64,000 bases of DNA from Parasphingorhabdus marina DSM 22363 (lineage in GTDB: Bacteria > Pseudomonadota > Alphaproteobacteria > Sphingomonadales > Sphingomonadaceae). Below, in pieces: positions 27,661-36,498 of the stretch. How positions within the stretch are numbered: the first letter of the stretch is position 1; the number at the start of each line of letters is the position of its first letter. Made by a program: the position numbers and the translations under genes. The DNA is taken from positions 1,426,001 to 1,490,000 of the forward strand of contig NZ_FSQW01000001.1 in NCBI RefSeq assembly GCF_900128895.1, written 5' to 3'. A model generated the notes under the pieces. The model did no database searches, was not told the DNA's origin, and saw nothing but the letters and a program-made list of their open reading frames with translations.

Positions 27661-29093
27661 GCCCGGTTACCCGGATCGCCCGCGAGGAATGGCGTCTGTG
27701 GATGCGCTCAAAAGTGGTGGTAGCCGCTGCCCTGATTGTTGCAACTCTCCTCGCCGCCACGACCCTTTTGACAATCAACCGGATCGCTGCCGAGCAATCG
27801 GAGCGACTGGAGCAGCAAATTGCAGCCGAAAAGACATTCTTTGCACAACCAGACAGACACCCGCACCGGATGGTTCACTATGGCCATTATGCCTTTCGCC
27901 CACCACCACCGCTGGCGATGTTTGAACCGGGTGTGGATGCGGTCACAGGCCAGTCGATTTTTCTGGAAGGCCACCGGCAAAATACGGCCATGTTCGCCGA
28001 TACCAAAGCGGCTGCTGATTTGGGCGGATTTGCGGCGCTCACACCCGCCAGCCTGTATCAGTTGCTCTTGCCTTTACTCCTCATTGTTCTCGGCCATGCC
28101 CTGTTCCTGCGCGAACGCGAAAGCGGGACATTGGCGGTTATGCTGGCCCAAGGTCAATCGGGAACGAAGCTGGCCGCTGGCAAGGCATTGGCCCTGCTCA
28201 CTGTTATCACCATTTTCATGATCCCGCTGGTCGCGGTCGCAGTTTATTCAACAAGCTTGGGAGAAAGCGGCCTCGCGGCATTTTCGCTGGTGGGCGGCTA
28301 TTTCGTTTACCTGTGCGTTTGGGGTGCGATTGTGCTGGCCGCTTCCATCATCCTGAAACAGCGAGCGGTATCGCTGGGTGTGTTGATCTTTGCCTGGCTA
28401 TTCGCAGCCCTGGTCGTGCCGCGCTTCGCTATCAACGCCAGCAGCGCCATGGTCGATGCGCCCGGAAAGATCGAGAGTGATCTCGTCATGCTGGCTGAGC
28501 AACGCAAATTGGGTGATGGCCACAATGCGGCCGATCCGGCCTTTCAGCGCCTGCAAGCGGAAGTTCTGGAACAGTATGAAGTGGAAACAATCGAGGAATT
28601 GCCAATAAACTGGCGCGGCGTTGTGGCTTCCTATTCGGAAGCAGAACTGACCGAGTTGCTAAACGGCTATGCAGAGAAACGTATGAATCTTGAGGCGGCA
28701 CAATCGCGGATATTCGACTTCTTCGGGCTTGCCTCCCCAACAATTGCAATCAGTTCCGCCTCGCGGACCTTGTCAGGAACCGATCTGGCAACGCACCACC
28801 GTTTCTTGCGCGAGAGTGAAACACTGCGTTTTGACTTTGTTCAATCGCTCAACGAAGTTCATGCTGAAGAACTCGACTATGCGATTGATATGAACCGCAA
28901 CGCTGGTCCGGAGGCCTCACGCCGGGCGCGAGTGAATGCAGAAGCCTGGCAGGTGCTCGACGAATTTCGCTTTGTACCTGACAGCGCTGGTGAGCGAACC
29001 AGCCGGGCGATGATGTCGATGGGCACTCTGACCTTCTGGTTATTGCTCGCTGTCGCATTTGTGTTCATTTCGGCACGAAGGGTACGTCTGTGA
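27657..29093 (+). CDS. ABC-2 permease with large periplasmic insert (DUF3526 type), first of two
   Basis: 478 residues. A first membrane helix (VVVAAALIVATLLAATTLL) is followed by a soluble segment of about 120 residues, a group of five helices (LYQLLLPLLLIVLGHALFL, ITIFMIPLVAVAVY and others), a second large soluble segment and a last helix (LTFWLLLAVAFVFI). This is the DUF3526 arrangement, related to NosY permeases. It overlaps the ATPase gene by 4 bp and the next permease by about 1 bp, so the three are made together. It probably forms a heterodimer with the next product. Transport direction and cargo are not known. Confidence 0.88.
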   Translation: MSPVTRIAREEWRLWMRSKVVVAAALIVATLLAATTLLTINRIAAEQSERLEQQIAAEKTFFAQPDRHPHRMVHYGHYAFRPPPPLAMFEPGVDAVTGQSIFLEGHRQNTAMFADTKAAADLGGFAALTPASLYQLLLPLLLIVLGHALFLRERESGTLAVMLAQGQSGTKLAAGKALALLTVITIFMIPLVAVAVYSTSLGESGLAAFSLVGGYFVYLCVWGAIVLAASIILKQRAVSLGVLIFAWLFAALVVPRFAINASSAMVDAPGKIESDLVMLAEQRKLGDGHNAADPAFQRLQAEVLEQYEVETIEELPINWRGVVASYSEAELTELLNGYAEKRMNLEAAQSRIFDFFGLASPTIAISSASRTLSGTDLATHHRFLRESETLRFDFVQSLNEVHAEELDYAIDMNRNAGPEASRRARVNAEAWQVLDEFRFVPDSAGERTSRAMMSMGTLTFWLLLAVAFVFISARRVRL

Positions 29094-30343
29094 TGTTGAG
29101 GAATATTGTTCGCGAAACCAGTTTCCTCGCTAAAGACCGAGGCGCAATATTCTGGCTGACGCTGGCCTTTGCTCTTTCGGTTGTGGCTGTATCTTTCGGA
29201 GTGACTGAAGTCCGGGAACAACGAGAGACCATTGCTACGTTGATCAAGGAAGATGCGGCTGATCGAGCCAACGCATTGCAAGGTCAGGAAGAATGGGGAA
29301 GCGCCGCCTATTATGCGTTTCATCTTACCTATGCACCGCCATCTGACTTTGCATTCGCGGCCATGGGGCAGAGGGACAGCAGCCCCTGGAAGCACCGGGT
29401 ACGTATGCTCGCGCTCGAAGGTCAAATTCACGAATCCGACACCCGGAACGCGGATTTTGGTCTGGTTGGCCGGTTCGACTTTGCCTTCCTCGCAGCATCT
29501 GTCGCTCCGTTACTCCTGATCCTGCTGCTCTATGATTTACGTGCCTCCGAACGGACCGCGCGGCGGCATGATCTGCTGGTAGCGACCGTTGGGTCGCCAA
29601 CGCAATTGTGGTTGCCCAGAGCGTTGGTTCGCGTTGGCCTGCTGGCGCTTTTGCTGCTTACTCCGCTCTGGATTGCGGCGCTGATCGAGAGTTCTTCAGC
29701 GGGTACCCTGTTGCAAGCGACAGCCATTGTTATCGGTTCACTGCTGATCTGGTGGCTCATTGTCGAACTGGTGAGCCGCATCGACGCGGCGCCTTCCATC
29801 TTGCTAACAACGTTAATCGGCATCTGGCTGGCTCTCGCAATCGTTGTGCCCGCGCTGTCCAAGGCAGCCATTGAGGCGAGTAATCCGGTTCCCGATGGCG
29901 GCGAGATATTGCTGCTGCAGCGCGAAACGGTCAATGATGCCTGGGACCTCCCCAAGGAAGACACGATGATCCCCTTTGTTGAGGAACATCCGGAATTGGC
30001 GGACTATGCGGTAATTGACGGCCCATGGGCCTGGAAATGGTATTATGCATTCCAGCACGTGGGTGACCAGAAAGCCGCACCCCTCGTAAAGCAATATCGC
30101 GAAGGACGATTGTCACGCGACAGACAGGCTGGCCTCGTTTCATTGTTGTCTCCGACATCATTTGTCGAGCGCGCTTTTGAAAAGCTTGCCAATACCGATG
30201 CCGCATCAATGGTTGCTTATGAAGATGCCGTTCGTGAATTCCACGCACAGCTACGCGCATTTCACTATCCGCTGATGTTTCCTGAAAAACCGTATGATGC
30301 GAATTTGTTAAGCAGCCTGCCCGTCTATAAACCACCATCATAA
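29093..30343 (+). CDS. ABC-2 permease, DUF3526 type, second of two
   Basis: 416 residues with the same topology as its neighbour: N-terminal helix (IFWLTLAFALSVVAVSFG), soluble segment, then a helix group (FAFLAASVAPLLLILLLY, LLALLLLTPLWIAALIE, ATAIVIGSLLIWWLIVELV) and a long C-terminal soluble part. It lacks the final C-terminal helix seen in the first permease. The ATG at 29093 lies in TGATG with the previous stop; a GTG just before it is possible. It completes the ABC transporter with the upstream ATPase and permease. Confidence 0.88.
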   Translation: MLRNIVRETSFLAKDRGAIFWLTLAFALSVVAVSFGVTEVREQRETIATLIKEDAADRANALQGQEEWGSAAYYAFHLTYAPPSDFAFAAMGQRDSSPWKHRVRMLALEGQIHESDTRNADFGLVGRFDFAFLAASVAPLLLILLLYDLRASERTARRHDLLVATVGSPTQLWLPRALVRVGLLALLLLTPLWIAALIESSSAGTLLQATAIVIGSLLIWWLIVELVSRIDAAPSILLTTLIGIWLALAIVVPALSKAAIEASNPVPDGGEILLLQRETVNDAWDLPKEDTMIPFVEEHPELADYAVIDGPWAWKWYYAFQHVGDQKAAPLVKQYREGRLSRDRQAGLVSLLSPTSFVERAFEKLANTDAASMVAYEDAVREFHAQLRAFHYPLMFPEKPYDANLLSSLPVYKPPS

Positions 30344-30364
30344 CAGCAGACCAATAGGATATTC

Positions 30365-31432
30365 ATGCATTTGTTTCGCTCATTTCTCCTGGCCCTGTTC
30401 ACCCTGATTGCGGTTCCGGCACTTGCTGCAGAATCGCAGCCATTCGCCATTGGCGATCAGACGATAGCGCCCGGTACGCGCGCCGACTTTCGCCTGACCG
30501 TTCCCGCACTTGGCGATGAACCTGGAACGTTTATACCCGTCACCGTTCTGCACGGTCATGCGGCAGGTCCTGTACTGGCCGCAGTCTCTGGTGTGCACGG
30601 CTTTGAGTTCCCCCCCATCATCGCGGCGGACCGCTTGGCGGATCGGATTGATCCAGCAGACCTTACCGGAACTCTCATTCTTGTGCGCATTGCCAATATT
30701 CCATCTTATGAAGGCAAATCGCCCCATCTCAATCCGGTTGACGGGAAAAACCTCAATCGCAGCTTCCCGGGTAGCCCGACCGGTACGTCAACCGAGCGGA
30801 TAGCGGATATTCTGTCGCGCGAAGTGGTTGCGCGGGCCGATTTTCTGCTCGACCTTCACTGCGGCGATGGCGCAGAATTTCTCGAACCTTTTGTTGGCGT
30901 TTATGGTGGACCGCTCGCGACCGATTTTGAGCTTGCACGGAAGGTGGGCGAAGGATTCGGCTTTCCCAACCTTGTCCGCTATTCGATGAACACGCAGCAG
31001 CAGGTGGACACAGGCCGATCGCTGAACCGACAGGGCGTGGCCAGCGGCATCCCGACGGTGCTGGTGGAATTCGGCCAGAATGGCAGGCGCGATGAGAAGT
31101 TCATTGCGGGGATCGTAACCGGCGTTGAAAATGCCATGGGCATCCTCGGCATCTGGGACAAACCGCAACATAATGTACCGCCCGTGCTGCGCCTGTTCGA
31201 AGGAACAACCGCCGCCCGCGCTTCGCATTCTGGCCTGTTCTATCCCGTCGATCCTGAACGCCGGTACCTTTTCAAAGGCGACCTGATCGGAACAATCCGC
31301 GACTATGCGGGCAAGGAAGTTGAGCGGATTTACTCACCAATTGATGGCTATGCACTCTACGGTATCCAGGGGCCACCGGTCCGGGAAGGTTGGGGAGTTG
31401 TAACTATCGGAATACCAACAGACAGGTTTTGA
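30365..31432 (+). CDS. Exported zinc deacylase/carboxypeptidase of the AstE/aspartoacylase (M14-like) family
   Basis: 355 residues with a clear signal peptide (LLALFTLIAVPALAAES). The zinc site is present: GVHGFEFP gives H78 and E81, and LLDLHCGD gives H165. Substrate-binding NPVDGKNLNRSFPG and a late VEFGQNG, whose Glu is the likely general acid, also match succinylglutamate desuccinylase/aspartoacylase relatives. It would hydrolyse an N-acyl amino acid or peptide bond in the periplasm. It is 21 bp behind the second permease with an AGGATATTC ribosome site, so it belongs to the TonB/ABC operon. One reading is that it trims a ligand brought in by the receptor. Confidence 0.88.
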   Translation: MHLFRSFLLALFTLIAVPALAAESQPFAIGDQTIAPGTRADFRLTVPALGDEPGTFIPVTVLHGHAAGPVLAAVSGVHGFEFPPIIAADRLADRIDPADLTGTLILVRIANIPSYEGKSPHLNPVDGKNLNRSFPGSPTGTSTERIADILSREVVARADFLLDLHCGDGAEFLEPFVGVYGGPLATDFELARKVGEGFGFPNLVRYSMNTQQQVDTGRSLNRQGVASGIPTVLVEFGQNGRRDEKFIAGIVTGVENAMGILGIWDKPQHNVPPVLRLFEGTTAARASHSGLFYPVDPERRYLFKGDLIGTIRDYAGKEVERIYSPIDGYALYGIQGPPVREGWGVVTIGIPTDRF

Positions 31433-31476
31433 TCGGCTGTTTTCGTTGTTTTTGACGTGGTTTTAACGTCCATTTT

Positions 31477-31535
31477 TTGCCCCCAAAGCAGTCATGTCCG
31501 CTTCATCCCGAAAGCGGACATTATGTTGGGGGCAA
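31477..31535. repeat. Nested palindrome: dispersed hairpin inside a second inverted repeat
   Basis: The inner hairpin ATGTCCGCTT ... AAGCGGACAT (31494-31521) is a clean family copy. It is enclosed by a second perfect 10-bp inverted repeat, TTGCCCCCAA (31477-31486) and TTGGGGGCAA (31526-31535). The right outer arm is shared with the terminator hairpin that follows. Confidence 0.7.
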
Positions 31536-31550
31536 GAAGCCCCCTGTTTT
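31528..31550 (+). terminator. Rho-independent-type terminator of the TonB/ABC/deacylase operon
   Basis: GGGGGC (31528-31533), loop AAGAA, GCCCCC (31539-31544), then TGTTTT. A 6-bp all-GC stem followed by a T-rich run, about 100 bases behind the deacylase stop. It competes with the nested palindrome for the same GGGGGC arm. Confidence 0.6.
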
Positions 31551-31650
31551 GTGCGGATGGCTGAAGTGGAAAAAAGACTTCGGTGGCAGCACTGCAGGGT
31601 CAAACGAAAGCCTCCGTTCACACGTCCGATGCAGGAGCGAAAGAGCGACT

Positions 31651-33570
31651 CTAGCTGATGTTCGGACGACTAACCGCGATTGGCTTCAATGGGGGTCTGC
31701 CGGCATGATCTGTACCAAGCGTTGCTGAATACACGTAAAGTGCCGGTGCCAGCACCTTAGTGCTCGGCAATGGATTTAGCGGACTATCGATGCGCAGGCC
31801 CCTGGCCAGATCGGATACTTTCATCTCCACGACCAGACCGGTGCGTTTGTCCGGGCTCAAGAACGCATTTCGAAGCGCGCGCCAGCGCCAGCGTGCCAGA
31901 AACTCACCTGCCTTGCCCTGATCAGTGCCAGTGCCCAGCGCATGTTTCCAGAGAGTCTTGCGAAACTTCGTGACTGAGGACCGCCCGGCCCAGATCAGGC
32001 CGATTTCCGTATCGACCATCATGCTGCGCCCGTTGAGATTGGCAGAACTGACTAGCGCCACTTCATCATCAACAAGAATCGCCTTTGAGTGGATATAGAC
32101 AGGAACGGACCGCTGATAGGTATCCGCGCGAGGGCGCGGCGGTGTGGGCGACGTGAACGTGAACAGGCCGAAGCGCGTCGGAAACGCATTTGCCAGCTTG
32201 GTCAGCTCATCAAATTGAATGGCATTGCCATGCAGCGTCACCGGATCGCCGACTTCTTCTGTCCGGTGTGGCAGGACGACGATCACCTCCAGCGCCTTGT
32301 TGCGGTGCATGGCACGTTTGATTCGCCCTGCCAACGGCGCCCAGCGGAAATACTGGTTTTCGATGTAAATATACTGTTTGGCATTGTCGATCAGATCGCG
32401 ATAGGCATCCCGGGTATCGAGAGCCAGATCATTTGGCAAAGGAGGGCGGGAGCTGCTTGCCTGAGGTACCGGGATTGGGCCGGTGACGGTGCGGACAGCC
32501 TGCCCGGTCAGCGAACCGGAACGCGGGCCCGAATAGGAAGTCGGAACCGTCATGGGTTTGATTGTGCTGCGGGACATTGGGGATCCGGGTGAGATCAGGT
32601 TTTGACCATCCAGAAAAGCATTGAAATCATCGATGCTTGCATTCCAGAGTCCAGCGAAAAATCGCCTGTAGTCATGTGCAATTGGTCCAGCGACCTCGAC
32701 ATGCAAATCATGTGTTTGCTGGAAATCGGGCGGTGTAAGCTTGTGCGTGGGATTACTCACCAGAAGATGGCCGTTCAGGTTCATTCCGCCCATCAGGGCG
32801 CGCTGACCATCCACCACACACAGCTTGATATGGTGAGAGGCGACTGACAACGGAAATGGTGGTGAGGCAATGGCCTTGAAAGTCCTTGCGCCCGCATCAA
32901 ATTCGATCTTGTCCCAGAGCCCCGGCATGATAGCAAATTTTTCCAGTACATCGCGCTGGTTCATGCTTGTGAGCAAATCGTTCAGTTTGTCGATCACGGC
33001 GTTCAACTGGAATTCGGCCAGATCTTTTTCCAGGGCATCCGCCGCGGCTTTTGTCTTGGTCAGGGGAGCAAGCGCTCCCGGGTTAAGCGTTGCCGGGTGT
33101 CGGGCACAAATCATCTGGAACAAAACAGGGTCGATGGCCGGGCTGCGCGTCACGAATTTTGCAACGGTTTTGAGCAACTGCAAATATGAGTCCCATGCAT
33201 CGAAATGCGCTTCCAGATCGAACAGCGGTTCGAAGTCGCTCATTATTACCCTGACTTCAACACCGCGAGCCAGAGCATCGACAATCAGCATCGCCAGTGG
33301 TCGTTCGGTGACGATATTCGAGCCAGGGATGTCTGGATGCAGGATCGGGTCGAGTGCGAATTTGGTTATCGAATCCATTGCCGGGTCGAACTGCCAGTAG
33401 CCGATCTCGATCGTCGATTGTGCATCCAGCAGAGCCTGTTCGAGTGCCTTGAGCTTTGCTGTCCCGTCGATCAATGGCGTGACGTCATTGCCTGATCGCG
33501 GAGGCGGGCGTTCCGTCAGCGGACCACCGCGCGCTGCCGCAGGTTGAAATCCTGGAAGCGGACTGGCCAC
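31651..33570 (-). CDS. Phospholipase D-like protein with two HKD motifs
   Basis: 639 residues. Two HxKx4D motifs are present: H247-x-K249 with D254 (HIKLCVVDGQ), and H494-x-K496 with D501 (HSKAILVDD). The YIENQYF block lies before the second. This is the two-lobe layout of active phospholipase D and related phosphatidyl transferases. No signal peptide is visible; the N-terminus is Pro/Gly-rich. It starts at a GTG with GAGGAACGACC upstream, 9 bp behind the 968-residue protein's stop, so it is last in the three-gene operon. Without an export signal it may act in the cytoplasm or be delivered by a specialised route. Lipid hydrolysis is expected; target unknown. Confidence 0.88.
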   Translation of the reverse strand: MASPLPGFQPAAARGGPLTERPPPRSGNDVTPLIDGTAKLKALEQALLDAQSTIEIGYWQFDPAMDSITKFALDPILHPDIPGSNIVTERPLAMLIVDALARGVEVRVIMSDFEPLFDLEAHFDAWDSYLQLLKTVAKFVTRSPAIDPVLFQMICARHPATLNPGALAPLTKTKAAADALEKDLAEFQLNAVIDKLNDLLTSMNQRDVLEKFAIMPGLWDKIEFDAGARTFKAIASPPFPLSVASHHIKLCVVDGQRALMGGMNLNGHLLVSNPTHKLTPPDFQQTHDLHVEVAGPIAHDYRRFFAGLWNASIDDFNAFLDGQNLISPGSPMSRSTIKPMTVPTSYSGPRSGSLTGQAVRTVTGPIPVPQASSSRPPLPNDLALDTRDAYRDLIDNAKQYIYIENQYFRWAPLAGRIKRAMHRNKALEVIVVLPHRTEEVGDPVTLHGNAIQFDELTKLANAFPTRFGLFTFTSPTPPRPRADTYQRSVPVYIHSKAILVDDEVALVSSANLNGRSMMVDTEIGLIWAGRSSVTKFRKTLWKHALGTGTDQGKAGEFLARWRWRALRNAFLSPDKRTGLVVEMKVSDLARGLRIDSPLNPLPSTKVLAPALYVYSATLGTDHAGRPPLKPIAVSRPNIS

Positions 33571-33579
33571 GGTCGTTCC

Positions 33580-36486
33580 TCAGTTTGCAGGCTGCCAGGT
33601 ACCGTTTTCCAACTGCTCCCATTCGGGCAGTGTGTCATCTGGTCGCAGGCGTATGAGCGTAGTGGGCAGCCGGACTTCCCAGGGTTCGCCCCATGGCACT
33701 TCGGTTGGCGGACCGCCACCCAGGGGCTGATCCGTCGCCGGCGTTTCTTCGTCTCCCCGCCGTTCAGCGATTTCATCCAGAAATGCGAGGTAGCTGGCGG
33801 TCGTCACCTCGGGCAACTCACCCCCTGACCATATGTCTCCGGTTTCCAGAAAATGCAGTATTGCCGCCTCGAAGCCCGGCGTCACCGAAATGCGAATCCG
33901 CGCGGCCCCGGCCCGGATAAACTCGGCATGGACCGGATCCGCATTTTCAGTCAACAGCCGGCCCCATGTAGATTGCCGTGCCCAGTAATAAGGGAGAAAC
34001 TGATAATCGATATTGTCCCAGTCGATCGCGGTTTCCCAGAATTGCGCGTAGCGGCCAGATCGCAGCATCCGTCCGAAGTCAAATTCGGCCGCCTGCGGCG
34101 ACAGGGGAACGGAAGTTGACTTGAAACGCTGTCCGGTCAGCATCATGAGCGAAATACGGCGAATCTCGTTGCTCTCGATGATCCGGTTGAACGTGGGATT
34201 GCGGCTATCGGGCTGCACGCCCTGGGTGGCAGCCAGGATGGCCAGCTGCTCTTCATATTCCGCGCGGCGCGCCTGGTAGGCACGGGTCAGGGCCTCGTGG
34301 GTAGCAAGCTGCCATTTCTCCAGAGCGCGGTTGGTGCGGATGCAGTCAATCGTTACCGTGGCCGCGAAGGACACGATGTTCACGGCATTCAGCGACATGG
34401 GCAGATCACCTTCGGCATGGCTGAAAGCATCAACCTGATCTTCAATCGTGTCGTCTTCGCTCTGGACCTTGAACAACCGGTTTTTGGCTATCAGGATATC
34501 GACACGGTTTTCGTCGGGCGGCTGAAAACTGCCTTCTCCGTCACCGAAATTCGGCGGAAGCGCAGCTCCGGACAATTCATTGATCATGATTGCCGCCTTT
34601 GCCTGAAAGGCCCGATAGTTTTCGGGTACGACCAGCATCGCATCCGCCGAATGCTGGGTTGGCGTGCCGTCTGGCGACGTGTGCGAAAAAGAATGCGCCA
34701 GCGTGCGCAGCAGCGGCGGTGGAGGCTGCACCCCTTCAGCACGATAACGAGCAACATATTTGGTGTAGTTGCTTTCGGTAATCTCATCCGGCTTCAGCGT
34801 AAATCGCTTTGGCGCTTTCAGTCCTCGCGGTTTGGCCACCTGCGATTCCACCGCCTTCAGATACATCGCTGCCGGTTCCAGCAAGGTGAAGTCAAACATC
34901 ATCCGGACACCATAGTCGTAGACCTGCATGTCATAGACCTGATCAAGCCACTGGTAGACCCCGATAGCGTGGGAATCTCCGTCAGTATTGTCGAAGCCGT
35001 AGCTGTTGTCTTCCTGAAATTGCTCCAGCGTCGTCGTGCTGCGCTGCGTGCGGCGCCTTTGCTTGACCCGGCTGGCCGTCTGCTCGGTCAACTCCCGCGC
35101 GAAGGACGAAGCGGATCGCTCTACCTGCTCCGAGGACGAACTGGTGCCAAATTCGGTCGAGGCCTCGACCTGGACGAATGGGCCATAGCCTGCCGAGACC
35201 TTGGCCCCGACAGAAAACTCGCGAGAACTGGAAAGAGTGTTTTCCATCTCGGATTTCATGTCGAAGCGATCCGTTGTCTGAAGGCTGCGTTCTTCTTCTG
35301 ATGTGGTTTCTTCCTCGATCAGGAAAGTCTCTTCGGTCCGGCGCAGGCGGCTTGTCGAGCGGTTGCGCGACTCGGATCGCATGACATTTTGCACATGGCT
35401 GATGCCAACGGCCTCATAGCGCTTGATCTGCTGGCGTACCTTGAGCAGGGATCCGACGCCCGTCGGCTTCAAGGGACCTATAGTCGTCGGCGGCATTGTC
35501 GAGGGATCAGCAAATGTTGGATCCATAGGCAGCGCAGGTGCTCCCCCGGTTGCGGGCAGAACCGCATTTGCCAGAACGACCGGGAAGGCTTCGTCATCAT
35601 CGGCCTCGTCAACTTCTGCCGCCAGAGTGGTCGCCAGGGCATTGCGCCGACTGACAACAGAATCGAGCACGGAGACAAAATTGTCTCTCTCCACATCGAT
35701 ATCTTCGTCATCAAGCAGAGTACGTACCGGCAAGGACAGTCTGCTGCTCGCTGCACGGGACAGGTTGATGCTGACAGATCGGTCATCATCCGTTTCCCCT
35801 CGCTCCAGTCCCCCGGTTGCAGCCGACAGCTCGGCCACTGCGCGTTCGAGAGTCGCCAGCTCGCTGGTTTCTGTCCCCCTTTGAGGCGTTGAGGGTTCGG
35901 CTTCGACTTCGAATTCCGCTTCGCGTTCCTGCAACGCCTCGAATTCTCCCGGCAACAGGATGGGGGCCAGAAGCACGGCACGCATCTCCGCAAAGTCCAT
36001 ATTGTCACGATCAGCATCCAGCGCCTGGATAAGCGCTGCCGCCTGCATGGCCTTGGTATAGCGGGCCAGCAAGCCAGGCCGGCCTTCAGAATTTGCCTTC
36101 AGGGCGAGGATAGCGTCGCGGGCAAAAGTGACGGCTTCCCCAAATTCAGACTGGCCGGTCAACGCGGACCGACCTGCACCGAAAATTCGACCGGCAAGTT
36201 CACGCGCCATTTCGCTGTCGCCGGGTCGTTCGCGAAGCACCGTGTCGTGAAATTCGATCAGACTTGCGATAATCGGGTCATTTTCGCTGCGTTGACGTAC
36301 CGGCTCGCGTTCGAGGAACCCGTCAACGGTGGCCAGCGCCAGGGAGCGCGGCTGGTCGTTTCGCAAATTGTCGAGCAATGTGCGGACGAACGGAGAGATT
36401 TCGACAAGCGTCAGGCTGTCAATTGGTTGTCGCCGGGCGCGGGGAGCCCGGACGGCCACAAAGCGGAAAAGTTCTTCGGAATGCAT
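33580..36486 (-). CDS. Large unassigned protein (968 residues)
   Basis: I cannot assign a family with confidence. No signal peptide or membrane helix is visible. Residues about 1-200 are helical, 200-330 acidic and low-complexity, and 370-520 very rich in Ser, Glu, Arg and Thr. The 370-520 part carries repeated Glu runs (FLIEEETTSEEER) and is probably elongated. After that come DYGVRMMFDFTLLEP and a globular C-terminal half with ARIRISVTPGFEAAILHF. The gene is real: the frame is long, GAGGATTATTTGCC precedes the ATG, and it sits between an M23-like and a PLD-like gene with 10-13 bp gaps. It could be a structural or toxin-like partner of the two enzymes. That is inference from position. Confidence 0.75.
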   Translation of the reverse strand: MHSEELFRFVAVRAPRARRQPIDSLTLVEISPFVRTLLDNLRNDQPRSLALATVDGFLEREPVRQRSENDPIIASLIEFHDTVLRERPGDSEMARELAGRIFGAGRSALTGQSEFGEAVTFARDAILALKANSEGRPGLLARYTKAMQAAALIQALDADRDNMDFAEMRAVLLAPILLPGEFEALQEREAEFEVEAEPSTPQRGTETSELATLERAVAELSAATGGLERGETDDDRSVSINLSRAASSRLSLPVRTLLDDEDIDVERDNFVSVLDSVVSRRNALATTLAAEVDEADDDEAFPVVLANAVLPATGGAPALPMDPTFADPSTMPPTTIGPLKPTGVGSLLKVRQQIKRYEAVGISHVQNVMRSESRNRSTSRLRRTEETFLIEEETTSEEERSLQTTDRFDMKSEMENTLSSSREFSVGAKVSAGYGPFVQVEASTEFGTSSSSEQVERSASSFARELTEQTASRVKQRRRTQRSTTTLEQFQEDNSYGFDNTDGDSHAIGVYQWLDQVYDMQVYDYGVRMMFDFTLLEPAAMYLKAVESQVAKPRGLKAPKRFTLKPDEITESNYTKYVARYRAEGVQPPPPLLRTLAHSFSHTSPDGTPTQHSADAMLVVPENYRAFQAKAAIMINELSGAALPPNFGDGEGSFQPPDENRVDILIAKNRLFKVQSEDDTIEDQVDAFSHAEGDLPMSLNAVNIVSFAATVTIDCIRTNRALEKWQLATHEALTRAYQARRAEYEEQLAILAATQGVQPDSRNPTFNRIIESNEIRRISLMMLTGQRFKSTSVPLSPQAAEFDFGRMLRSGRYAQFWETAIDWDNIDYQFLPYYWARQSTWGRLLTENADPVHAEFIRAGAARIRISVTPGFEAAILHFLETGDIWSGGELPEVTTASYLAFLDEIAERRGDEETPATDQPLGGGPPTEVPWGEPWEVRLPTTLIRLRPDDTLPEWEQLENGTWQPAN

Positions 36487-36498
36487 GGCAAATAATCC

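Noticed and set aside
34297-35301. 334-residue plus-strand frame inside the 968-residue gene
   Set aside because: The minus-strand frame is nearly three times longer, has a ribosome site and fits the operon; the plus frame has none of these.
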